From an uncultured Victivallales bacterium (lineage in GTDB: Bacteria > Verrucomicrobiota > Lentisphaeria > Oligosphaerales > JAFGRS01), in contig CAILUI010000249.1 in the NCBI GenBank assembly GCA_903837355.1, positions 1-64,000 of the forward strand: 64,000 nt of DNA, in the 5' to 3' direction. A program made the position numbers and the translations under genes. Under the pieces are notes generated by a model, which ran no database searches, was not told the DNA's origin, and was given only the letters and a program-made list of their open reading frames with translations. Shown here one piece after another: positions 26,889-34,803 of this stretch. The stretch's first letter is position 1; every line of letters starts with the position of its first letter.

Positions 26889-29645
26889 ATGAAACGGTCA
26901 TTGGTATGGCGCTGGGTGTTCAACATCGTGGTTGCCGTCGGCTGGGGTGCTGCCCTCTTCCCGCTGCGGGACCGCGACTTCCTCAAGACCTTCGAGAAGA
27001 TGACGCGTGGCCCGCTGGCCAAGCTGGAGGCCACGGCCAGCAAGGGAAGCACGGCCGCCGAAGCGCTGAAGGCCAAGATGGATGCGGTCACGGACAAGGG
27101 GTCCGACGCCTTCAAGAACCTGAGCGCTGAGCACGACAAGGTCCGTGCCGAAGCCGCTAAGGCGAAGGCGGATGTTGAGGCCTATCACGCCGTTCTCGCC
27201 CGCGCCGCGACACTGCGCCAAGAGACTCCGGACATGGCCCAGTATCGCAGCATCGAGCAGGCGGCTCGTGGCGACGAGAAGCAGGCGCGGGTGCGGCTCT
27301 GCAACTATGTCACCGTCCCCGGTTCGCCCACGGCCGCCAACAAGCGTGTGCTGAAGTTCGTCCGGGATCAGGCGGCCGGCAAACTGCACCTCGGCCTGGA
27401 CCTCCAGGGTGGCACCGAGTTTGTGATGAGCTTCAACGAGGACGAGGCCAAGACAGGTGGCAAGGACGTCGAGGCCGCGCGTGACCAGATTGTCGAGATT
27501 CTGCGTAACCGCCTGGACATGATGGGCCTTACCGAGCCTGAGATCAAGCCGGTCGGCGCCAACACCATCTCCGTGCGTATGCCGGCCCTCAGCGAAGGCG
27601 CCAAGTCCGATATCCGCGACGTCCTCAAGCAGCAGGCTAACCTGCAGTTCTTCCTGGTCGATCCCGACAATGATCGCAAGGTTGAGGAGTACCACAAGAG
27701 CCCGGCCACGTTCCGGCCCTCGCCCGGCTTCAAGTATGCCGAGATCGAGAGCGAGGAGAATGGCGAGATCGTCACCAATGTGGTATTCATCAAGAAGCAG
27801 GCGGAGGCGCTGGATGGCGGCGAGGTCAAGCGCGCCCAGGCGGCACCGAGCCAGTTCGGCAGTTGGTGGAGTGTCAGCCTCGAGTTCAAAGACCGGGGTG
27901 CGCGGCAGTTCGCGCGGATCACCACGGACAACGTGGGGAAGCGCCTGGCCATCGTGATGGATAACAAGGTCTACAGCGCCCCGAACATCAAAGAGCCCAT
28001 CACCGGCGGCAGTGCCGAGATCACCGGGAGTTTCTCCTTTGACGAGGCCAAACGCCTGTCCGGCGTGATCGAGTCTGGCAACCTGCCGGTGAAGATTCAG
28101 ATCGACAGCGAGTTCGGCACCGACCCGACCCTGGGTGCCGACTCCATCCGCAGCGGCCTCTGGGCCAGCATTGCGGGGACGGTGATGGTGGCGCTCTTCA
28201 TGATCTGGTACTACCGCTTTGCCGGTCTGGTTGCCATCGTGGCGCTGTTGTTCAACAATCTCCTGATCCTGGGCACCATGACCCTCAGCCGGGCCACGAT
28301 CACGCTGCCGGGTATTGCTGGTCTTGTCCTGAGTATCGGTATGGCCGTGGACGCGAACGTGCTGATCTACGAGCGCATTCGCGAAGAACTGCGCAATGGT
28401 AAGACCATCGGCAATGCCATTAAGTCGGGGTATGAGCGGGCCTTTGTCACCATCATCGACTCCAACCTGACGACGCTGCTCTCCGCCTTCATCCTGTATC
28501 AGTTCGGGACCGGTTCCCTCAAGGGCTTCGGCGTCACCCTCGGGGTGGGCCTTGTCGCCAATATCTTCACGGCCGTCTTCACGACCCGGACGATCTTCGA
28601 TACCTACCTGGCCTCCGGCAAGCTGAAGACTCTGAGAATGCGCTCCTTCAAGGCGATCACCGAATGCAACTACGACTTCCTGGCCATCCTCAAGCCGGCG
28701 GTTGCCGTCTCCATCGCCATGTGTGTCATCTCGCTCGTGACGATCGTGGGCCGTGGCCGCAGTTGCCTGAGCATTGACTTCGCCGGCGGTACGGAGGTCG
28801 CCTACGAAGCCCTCGGCACAGAGCCGACGGTCTCCGAGGTGCGTTCTTTCTTCGACAAGCAGGGGCTGGGCGATGCCCGCGTGGGCTACAAGTTCCATGG
28901 CGCCACCGGAATGCGGATGCTCGAAGTGGTCCTTCCCAAGGTCTCCGCGGGGAAGGCGGCGAGTACCGATCTCACCGGGCTGGAGGGGCGCCTGAATACC
29001 CAGTTCCCCGCGGCCAAGATTCACCAGGTTCGCAGCACTAGCGTGGGTAACCTAGTGGGTACCCAGTTCCAATGGCGCGCCATCTGGGCCACCCTCCTGA
29101 GCTTCGTCGGTATCATCCTCTACGTGACCTTCCGCTTCGAGTGGGCTTACGGTGTGGCTGGCGTGGTGGCTCTCTGCCATGACACCCTGATTGCCGGCGG
29201 CATCTACCTGCTGCTGGGCTGGCACGACGGTAGTCGGCAGTTCTCGCTGCCGGTGCTGGCGGCGTTACTGACGATTATCGGCTTCTCGATCAACGACACC
29301 ATCGTGACCTTCGACCGTATCCGCGAGAGCTTGGGGTTGTACCGGGACAAGACCTACCGTGAGATCGTGAATCTCAGCGTCAATCAGTGTCTGTCGCGTA
29401 CCGCGTTGACCTCGCTGACCGTGCTCTTCACGGTGCTGACCTTGTTCCTCTTCGGCGGCGGTGCCATCAACGACTTCTCATTGGTGATGCTGATCGGCGT
29501 CATCGTGGGTACGTACTCGTCGGTCTTTGTTGCGACCGCACTGGTCCTGATCTGGCACAAGCCGAACCGCCAGCATCGTGATGTCGTGGTGGTGAAGAAG
29601 GCGATCGTTGACGTCGAGTCCGAAGCCGAGGTCGGCGCCGGCTGA
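26889..29645 (+). CDS. secDF: fused protein translocase subunit SecDF
   Basis: Membrane protein of 918 residues that uses proton flow to pull exported proteins across the membrane. The SecD half has a first transmembrane helix (VFNIVVAVGWGAALF), the LGLDLQGGTEFVM motif, the P1 head domain (RNRLDMMGLTEPEI, KRLAIVMDNKVYSAP, ITGGSAEITGSFSFDEAK) and helices 2-6 with SIGMAVDANVLIYERIREEL. The SecF half follows without a break (LSIDFAGGTEVAYE, IGFSINDTIVTFDRIRE). Between helix 1 and P1 there are about 110 Lys/Ala/Glu-rich residues (35-135) predicted as coiled coil, which standard SecD lacks. The fusion replaces separate secD and secF. Confidence 0.95.
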   Translation: MKRSLVWRWVFNIVVAVGWGAALFPLRDRDFLKTFEKMTRGPLAKLEATASKGSTAAEALKAKMDAVTDKGSDAFKNLSAEHDKVRAEAAKAKADVEAYHAVLARAATLRQETPDMAQYRSIEQAARGDEKQARVRLCNYVTVPGSPTAANKRVLKFVRDQAAGKLHLGLDLQGGTEFVMSFNEDEAKTGGKDVEAARDQIVEILRNRLDMMGLTEPEIKPVGANTISVRMPALSEGAKSDIRDVLKQQANLQFFLVDPDNDRKVEEYHKSPATFRPSPGFKYAEIESEENGEIVTNVVFIKKQAEALDGGEVKRAQAAPSQFGSWWSVSLEFKDRGARQFARITTDNVGKRLAIVMDNKVYSAPNIKEPITGGSAEITGSFSFDEAKRLSGVIESGNLPVKIQIDSEFGTDPTLGADSIRSGLWASIAGTVMVALFMIWYYRFAGLVAIVALLFNNLLILGTMTLSRATITLPGIAGLVLSIGMAVDANVLIYERIREELRNGKTIGNAIKSGYERAFVTIIDSNLTTLLSAFILYQFGTGSLKGFGVTLGVGLVANIFTAVFTTRTIFDTYLASGKLKTLRMRSFKAITECNYDFLAILKPAVAVSIAMCVISLVTIVGRGRSCLSIDFAGGTEVAYEALGTEPTVSEVRSFFDKQGLGDARVGYKFHGATGMRMLEVVLPKVSAGKAASTDLTGLEGRLNTQFPAAKIHQVRSTSVGNLVGTQFQWRAIWATLLSFVGIILYVTFRFEWAYGVAGVVALCHDTLIAGGIYLLLGWHDGSRQFSLPVLAALLTIIGFSINDTIVTFDRIRESLGLYRDKTYREIVNLSVNQCLSRTALTSLTVLFTVLTLFLFGGGAINDFSLVMLIGVIVGTYSSVFVATALVLIWHKPNRQHRDVVVVKKAIVDVESEAEVGAG

Positions 29646-29671
29646 CCAGGGTCGGACCGTAGGGTGGCCTT

Positions 29672-29718
29672 CAGGGGCTGGCGCCTGTCGCAGGAGACGC
29701 GCCGGCCCCTGTGCTTTT
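29672..29718 (+). terminator. Rho-independent terminator of secDF
   Basis: A 13-bp stem with one mismatch (CAGGGGCTGGCGC and GCGCCGGCCCCTG) and a 14-base loop is followed by TGCTTTT. Its distal end touches the stop codon of the convergent thiE gene at 29717. Confidence 0.75.
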
Positions 29719-30340
29719 AGGCGTCCAAGGCGGCGCGGAAGCGCTGTACCGCGGCGCCGATGTCGTCGTGGCCAAGGATGGCGCTGATGGCGCAGACGCC
29801 ATTGGCGCCGGCCGTGAGGACCGCGGCGCAGTTGGCCGGCGTGATGCCGCCGATGGCGACGCAGGGCAGACCGGCCGCGGCGGCCAGGTCGCGCAGCCCG
29901 GCGAGGCCCAGCGCCGGGCTGGCATCGGGCTTGGTCGAGGTCGGAAACACCGGTCCGATGCCGACGTAGTCAGCGCCGTCGCGGCGGGCGACTTCGACAT
30001 CGGCCGCGGCCGTGACGGAGTAGCCTACCAGGCGTCCGGCCGCCAGGGCGCGGACCCGGGCCAGCGGCAGATCCGTGGCCCCGACGTGGACGCCTTCAGC
30101 CCCCGCGGCCAGCATGATGTCGACGCGGTCGTTGATAATGAGCGGCACGCCCAAACGCTGGGTCACGGCGTGCAGCCGGCAGGCGCTCAGGTAGAGTTGC
30201 TGGCCACTGGCGACCTTGTCGCGCAGTTGGACGCAGGTGACGCCGGCCGTGATGGCCCGGGCGACGAGGTCACAGAGATCGCGCTCCGCCGTCAGCTCGG
30301 AGTCAGTGGCCAGGTAGAGCCTGAGGCAGTCGGCATTCAT
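29717..30340 (-). CDS. thiE: thiamine-phosphate synthase
   Basis: Joins the pyrimidine and thiazole phosphates to make thiamine monophosphate. The 207 residues form the expected TIM barrel: LYLATDSE start, VTCVQLRDK, VPLIINDRVDIMLAAGAEGVHVG, and DYVGIGPVFPTSTKPDA, the last being a strong ThiE signature. GLPCVAIGGITPAN and GVCAISAI complete the barrel. ATG 30340 overlaps the stop of the PurO-like gene by four bases (ATGA), so translation is likely coupled. The frame is open upstream but that part antisenses nothing useful and lacks family similarity. No thiamine riboswitch was seen ahead of the operon. Confidence 0.93.
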   Translation of the reverse strand: MNADCLRLYLATDSELTAERDLCDLVARAITAGVTCVQLRDKVASGQQLYLSACRLHAVTQRLGVPLIINDRVDIMLAAGAEGVHVGATDLPLARVRALAAGRLVGYSVTAAADVEVARRDGADYVGIGPVFPTSTKPDASPALGLAGLRDLAAAAGLPCVAIGGITPANCAAVLTAGANGVCAISAILGHDDIGAAVQRFRAALDA

Positions 30341-31023
30341 GCGGGGGTCGGCGAGGGCATGTCCAGCGTGGCGACCGCGAAGCCCGTGGCCGTCTCCACC
30401 GCACAGGCCGCCGTGATCGGCCGCTCCAGATCCGCGAATACCCCGCCAGTCAGGATGTACTGGCACGCCGCGCGGGCGTCTGCGGCGTCGAAGCGCAGGT
30501 CGGCGTAGTGCGGGCAGGGAACATGGCGCTCGTAGGTGGCCACGTAGAAGGCCTGGCCGGGGGTCAGGGCAAACTCCTGCACCAGCAGGGCGTCGTGCCG
30601 CACGATGCCCAGATACCCTTTCGCTGACCCCTGCTGCACGACGGCCGCGATCCGCGGCGTGTTCAAGCTATCGTGCTCGTAGTCCATGGCCGCCAGCACG
30701 GTGACCAGGGCGTCACGCATGCCCATTCCGGCCTGCAGTTTCTCAGCCACGGGGTCTGTATGCGAGCCATTGCTGGCCACGGCATAGGGGCCGGTCAGGC
30801 GCAGGCAGTTGTAGGCGATGTAGGGGTTCTTGTAGATGTCGTTTTCGCAGCCCGGCTTGGGGACGATGGCGATGGCCTGCGCGAGGCAACGGGCCTCGCG
30901 GTTTGGGAACGATCGGCTGCTGACGCGGTAGAGGGCGGCCAGGCGGCCAGCCTGGGTCATGCCGATGGCAACAATACGTCCGACGTACACCGGGTAGTCT
31001 CCCTGCAGCGGCGGATCGAGCAC
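30337..31023 (-). CDS. PurO-like IMP cyclohydrolase
   Basis: The 228-residue protein begins YVGRIVAIGMTQAGRLAALY then RVSSRSFPNREA. This is the signature of the archaeal-type IMP cyclohydrolase family (PurO, PF07826), which closes the purine ring in the last step of IMP synthesis. In most bacteria that step is done by PurH. Further family-like stretches are YIAYNCLRLTGPYAVASNGS and DALLVQEFALTPGQAFYVATYE. Start is GTG 31023, 22 bp after the ACT-protein stop; no strong ribosome site is visible. Biochemical identity is by family only; some bacterial members may do something else. Confidence 0.7.
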   Translation of the reverse strand: MLDPPLQGDYPVYVGRIVAIGMTQAGRLAALYRVSSRSFPNREARCLAQAIAIVPKPGCENDIYKNPYIAYNCLRLTGPYAVASNGSHTDPVAEKLQAGMGMRDALVTVLAAMDYEHDSLNTPRIAAVVQQGSAKGYLGIVRHDALLVQEFALTPGQAFYVATYERHVPCPHYADLRFDAADARAACQYILTGGVFADLERPITAACAVETATGFAVATLDMPSPTPA

Positions 31024-31045
31024 GGACGGCCGCCGCCACGGCCAT

Positions 31046-31594
31046 TCAGATCTCGTTGGTCATACGGAAAATGGCATGGTGCCGCAATTCGACGTTCAGA
31101 GCGACGTCCTCCATCGCGACGCGCAGCCCGTGTTTGAGTCGAGCGACGTCAGCGTCGAGGGGGAGTTCGACCAGCATCATCATCGTGTACACGCCAGCGT
31201 CCACGGTCGTCGACAGGTCGACGATGTTGATACGCTTCTCGCGCAGGTAACCGCTGACGGCGGCGACGAGGCCGATCTTGTCAGGCCCGACGGCGGTCAG
31301 GATATACTGCCGGTCCCTGACTTCAGGAGACTCCCCGGGCAAAGCGCCGGCGGGGACCGCAATACCGATCTCGAAGGAACTCTCGCCCGCCGCAGCAATG
31401 AGGGCGGTGCGGATATCCTCGGGCCGGATCGGGTCGGGGAACGAGGCGATCAGTATCATCGTGAAGTAGCCGCGCAACACGGTCTGGCTGAGGTCGGCCA
31501 GATTGCCCTCAAGGCCCTTGATGGCCGCGGTCACGTCGGCGATGATACCGACGCGGTCCTGGGCCATGACCGAGATGACGTACTGCGTCGACAT
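31046..31594 (-). CDS. double ACT-domain regulatory protein (GcvR-like)
   Basis: 182 residues made of two ACT domains: residues 4-80 (YVISVMAQDRVGIIADVTAA, LADLSQTVLRGYFTMILIA) and 95-175 (YILTAVGPDKIGLVAAVSGY, INIVDLSTTVDAGVYTMMMLV). ACT domains bind amino acids. The pair resembles GcvR, which represses the glycine cleavage activator, and other free-standing ACT proteins. No DNA-binding or catalytic domain is present. It heads a minus-strand unit with the PurO-like gene and thiE, which hints at a link between one-carbon or purine supply and thiamine synthesis; that link is inference. Confidence 0.75.
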   Translation of the reverse strand: MSTQYVISVMAQDRVGIIADVTAAIKGLEGNLADLSQTVLRGYFTMILIASFPDPIRPEDIRTALIAAAGESSFEIGIAVPAGALPGESPEVRDRQYILTAVGPDKIGLVAAVSGYLREKRINIVDLSTTVDAGVYTMMMLVELPLDADVARLKHGLRVAMEDVALNVELRHHAIFRMTNEI

Positions 31595-31714
31595 GCGGGC
31601 CTGCTTCCTCGCCGAGAGCTAACCAGCCGAATACGAGGGCGATAGCACACCGCCGCGGGCCGGCGTGGCGCCGCGGCAGTGGACAGACACGATAGCGATA
31701 CCGGGCCGCGGCCC

Positions 31715-32992
31715 TCAGCGCTGGCGGATGACGTCCTTGTCGTAGGCCTGCATGTCGGCGATCCAGGCGGTTCCCGCGGGCACGCCACGGTTGAGGCAGT
31801 ACATATCCCAGACCGCGCCCACCGGGAAGGTCTTGAGTTCCTCGAGTACCGCCAGCTTGGAGGCCATGTCACCGGCCGCTTCCATGTCGGCGAGCAGGCC
31901 GCACGGTTCGAGCAGGGCGTTGAGGATGCCCTTCTGCACCGCGCGGGTGCCGATCACCCAGGCGCCGATGCGGTTGATGCTCGCGTCGAAGAAGTCCAGG
32001 GCGATGTTCACGCGCTCCAGCGCGTCGCCGCGCACGATCTGCTGGAACAGGCAGCGGATATCGTCATTGAGAATGACGACGTGGTCGCTGTCCCAGCGAA
32101 TGCCGCGGCTGACGTGCAGCAGGAGATCCGGTTTGAAGGTCAACACGGAGGAGATCTTGTCGTGGATGGTCTCAGTGGGGTGGAAGTGCCCCATGTCGAG
32201 GCACAGCATCTGGGGGTGGGTCAGCGCGTACCCCAGGTAGAACTCGTGACTGCCGACGACATAGTCCTCGCTGCCGATGCCGAACAGCTTGCTCTCCACC
32301 GCATCCTTGCAGTAGGTGGTGTTGACCTTGGCCGCGAACATCTCATCCAGCGACTGCGCCAGCCGGCGCCGCGGCGACCAGCGGTCGATGGGCTGGTCCT
32401 TGGCGCCGTCGGGGATCCAGTGATTGAGGACGCAGGGCGCCTTCTGGCTCCTGCCCATGGCCTCGGCGATGCGCCGGCAGGCGATGGCGTGGCGGACCCA
32501 GAACGAGCGGATGGACTCGTCGGCGTGCGACAGGGTGTAGCCGTCGTTGGCCTTGGGGTGCGCAAAGAAGGTCGGGTTGAAGTCCAGGCAGATGCCGCGC
32601 GCCTTGGCCCAGGCCATCCAGGCCGCAAAGTGCTGCGGCTGCAACTGATCGCGCTCGACCACCTTACCCGCGGTCTCGGCGTAGATGGCGTGCAGGTTGA
32701 AGCGGAGCTTGCCGGGGATGAGCGAGATGGCCTTGTCGGCATCCGCGCGGAGCTGGTCAGGGCTGCGGGCGGCCCCGGGGTAGTTTCCGGTGGCCATGAT
32801 GCCGCCCCCGGTCACGGCCTGGTCACGGACCTCAAAGCCGCGCACGTCATCGCCCTGCCAGCAGTGCAGGCTGATGGGGACAGACTGGAGCCGCGACAGC
32901 GCCGCCTCGGTATCGACGCCGAGATCGCGGTACTGCAGGCGCGCCGCCTCGTAGCGGCGCTGGATGACGGCCTTGGTCGGCTGCTTGAACAT
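31715..32992 (-). CDS. rhaA: L-rhamnose isomerase
   Basis: Converts L-rhamnose to L-rhamnulose. The protein of about 425 residues matches RhaA throughout: LQSVPISLHCWQGDDVRGFE, GGGIMATGNYPG, NLHAIYAET, CLDFNPTFFAHPKANDGYTL, DAVESKLFGIGSEDYVVGSHE, CLDMGHFHPTE, LLLHVSRGIRWDSDHVV and LDFFDASINRIGAWVIGTR. The metal and substrate His/Asp/Glu positions in these blocks are all present. Two ATGs compete (32998 and 32992); the second has GGAGG at the better distance of 8 bases, so it was chosen. The gene lies 43 bp behind a PHP-domain gene. rhaB and rhaD are not in the window. Confidence 0.95.
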   Translation of the reverse strand: MFKQPTKAVIQRRYEAARLQYRDLGVDTEAALSRLQSVPISLHCWQGDDVRGFEVRDQAVTGGGIMATGNYPGAARSPDQLRADADKAISLIPGKLRFNLHAIYAETAGKVVERDQLQPQHFAAWMAWAKARGICLDFNPTFFAHPKANDGYTLSHADESIRSFWVRHAIACRRIAEAMGRSQKAPCVLNHWIPDGAKDQPIDRWSPRRRLAQSLDEMFAAKVNTTYCKDAVESKLFGIGSEDYVVGSHEFYLGYALTHPQMLCLDMGHFHPTETIHDKISSVLTFKPDLLLHVSRGIRWDSDHVVILNDDIRCLFQQIVRGDALERVNIALDFFDASINRIGAWVIGTRAVQKGILNALLEPCGLLADMEAAGDMASKLAVLEELKTFPVGAVWDMYCLNRGVPAGTAWIADMQAYDKDVIRQR

Positions 32993-33035
32993 GCTCATTT
33001 CCTCCGGCCGGGGGGGCTCGCCCCGGCGTATGATC

Positions 33036-34385
33036 TCAACTCCAGGAACCGGCGCGGGCGCAGTCCGCAAGATAGGCGTAGGCCTTCGCCGAGGAGAGGC
33101 CGGCCAGGCGGTCGCAAGTGTGTTGGTCTGGACCGGGCAGCGCGCCCACGGCTGCAAAGAAGGTATTGCGCGTGGCGCGCGCGGGGAACTCCGCGGTCGC
33201 GGCGGCATCGATGTAGGACAGGTCGGCCCAGCGCAACAACCGGGTGTGGCCGACCATGATCTGCGCGCCCTGCAGGAAGGCGGCATGGTGGCGCTGCATG
33301 GGCGCGGCCGCGAAATCGTCGACGAAGCGTTGCCCTGCCTTGTTCAGTTCGGTGCCCACGTTGATGGGCAGGTCGAGGGCCTGCGCGGCCGCGACGTAGC
33401 GGTCCAACTCGGCCACCTTGCGGGCCTTCTCGGCGGCGTCCTTGAGGTTCCAGTTGCGGTCGGGGATAATGTTCACCGACTCGATGCCTTTCGCGATCAG
33501 GCACTCGAGCTGCGCCGTGGGGGCGCTCTCACCCGCGCTGGTGCCGTCCAGCCACGTACTCATGGGGATGGCCCGGCACTCGCGGATCATCTCGACCACG
33601 CTGTCGAGCGGCGGGAAGGTATCCACGTCTGGTTGCTTGTAGCCCAGGCCGCCCTTCTTCATGAGCTTGCTGCGCAGCTTGTCGGTGAAGCGGTTGGTGT
33701 CCTTGATCGAGTCGCAGGCGTCCTTGAGGTCCAGGCCGAGCCGGTCTGCCCACAGCGCCGCCGCCCTGTCGGTGTTGCCGCCGAAGGCGTTGAGGGCCTT
33801 GACGTGGTAAGCGTTCACGATGTGCCGCTCGGTGGCATTGCGGTCTGGGGTCAGCGGCAGGACATCCGACTCGTAGTCCACGGTGACCTCGCGCAACCCG
33901 GCGTTGATCCGCTGCAGGAGGCTGCGGTTGCGGGCGTGGGAGCGCTCCAGCATGTCAGCCAGCACCGCCGCCGCCCGACTTCCTGGGGCGGGCAGGCGGA
34001 TGAAGCCCATACCCATAAAGTAAAAGACCCCCGGTTCGCCGGGGCTGTTGATCTCCTGCGCCGCATACTCACGGAAGAAGGTCCGGCTCTCGAAGCCGAC
34101 CGCCGCCCGCAGTTGCAGCCGGTCGGCCGCCTCGAACAGCTCCCCCATCCCCTGCAGGACATCGAAGTCGCAGATGGCGAGGCTGTACAGCCCACGCTGC
34201 TGCGCTTCCCAGGCTAGGCGCGTCGGCGACCAGCCCTCGCCATTGAAGGAGAAGAACGTGTGCATGTGCATGTTCACCCAGTCCGTCGCCGGAGCCGTGG
34301 GCAACCCCCGCGCGATCAGGGCTGCCAGGGCGCGCCGACGCTCGTCCCGGGTGAAGGAGTTGGTCTGCTCAAGAAGTGCCTGCAT
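33036..34385 (-). CDS. PHP-domain protein linked to rhaA, unknown function
   Basis: Protein of 449 residues with a PHP metal-site opening (WVNMHMHTFFSFNGEGWSPT) and AICDFDVLQGMGELFEAADR. The later part is LPINVGTELNKAGQRFVDDF. No other domain is recognised. PHP proteins hydrolyse phosphoesters, but this subgroup is uncharacterised to my knowledge. Placement 43 bp ahead of rhaA suggests a role in rhamnose metabolism, possibly on a phosphorylated intermediate; that is inference. ATG 34385 is preceded by GGAG. The frame stays open to 34631, but that stretch enters the 175-bp mobile element at 34523, so a longer start would be wrong. Confidence 0.65.
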   Translation of the reverse strand: MQALLEQTNSFTRDERRRALAALIARGLPTAPATDWVNMHMHTFFSFNGEGWSPTRLAWEAQQRGLYSLAICDFDVLQGMGELFEAADRLQLRAAVGFESRTFFREYAAQEINSPGEPGVFYFMGMGFIRLPAPGSRAAAVLADMLERSHARNRSLLQRINAGLREVTVDYESDVLPLTPDRNATERHIVNAYHVKALNAFGGNTDRAAALWADRLGLDLKDACDSIKDTNRFTDKLRSKLMKKGGLGYKQPDVDTFPPLDSVVEMIRECRAIPMSTWLDGTSAGESAPTAQLECLIAKGIESVNIIPDRNWNLKDAAEKARKVAELDRYVAAAQALDLPINVGTELNKAGQRFVDDFAAAPMQRHHAAFLQGAQIMVGHTRLLRWADLSYIDAAATAEFPARATRNTFFAAVGALPGPDQHTCDRLAGLSSAKAYAYLADCARAGSWS

Positions 34386-34522
34386 CAGAACTGCATCTCC
34401 GCTTGCGGTGCGGGTTCCGGCAGGGGTCATACAGTGGCCGGAGGCCCCTCGCCAGAACGCCCTCGACAACCCCAACACTGTAGGCGCTGGAGGCTGGTTT
34501 TCAACCCTGGCGGCACGCACCG

Positions 34523-34697
34523 CAGGGCTGTTCCGTTTTCCCAACGACCATCGGTGTTGGTCACCGGCACGGTGAAAGCGTGAGAGCGTGATTGCGTGAG
34601 GGTTACGACGCGTGTGCCGGCCGTCTGCCACGAATCCACGCTTTCACGTTCTCACGCGCTCACCCGTAGCGGGAACCGCGATCTTGGAACAGCCCTG
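34523..34697. mobile_element. 175-bp MITE-like element, copy 1, with 9-bp target duplication
   Basis: The element begins CAGGGCTGTTCC and ends GGAACAGCCCTG, a perfect 12-bp terminal inverted repeat. It is flanked on both sides by CACGCACCG (34514-34522 and 34698-34706), a perfect 9-bp target duplication. Inside are GTGA/GCGTGA iterations on one side and their near-complement on the other, so a long hairpin can form. It encodes no transposase. It is the same length as copy 2 at 48924-49098 and differs at two positions. It lies between the HzsA-related gene and the PHP gene. Confidence 0.9.
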
Positions 34698-34803
34698 CAC
34701 GCACCGGGCCAGCGCCACGGAGGCCCAGGGGCAATTCCGCCGGCGGGCCGGTCGGGCCCGCCCCTGCCGGGTGTCGGGCCGCTCCCGCGGCCGCTGTCGC
34801 TGG

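Noticed and set aside
26898-29024. 708-codon open frame antisense to secDF
   Set aside because: SecDF is certain from its motifs; the antisense translation is low-complexity and has no family.
29646-31600. Thiamine riboswitch for thiE
   Set aside because: thiE is translationally coupled inside an operon. I could not find the conserved TPP-aptamer sequences ahead of the operon.
34386-34631. N-terminal extension of the PHP-domain gene
   Set aside because: The extension enters the mobile element and gives the same residues as the extension of the unrelated gene at 45907, so it is not part of the protein.
34570-34670. GTGA/GCGTGA iterations resembling a short repeat array or CRISPR
   Set aside because: They are irregular, have no spacers of constant length and form the hairpin arms of the 175-bp element. 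No cas genes are present.
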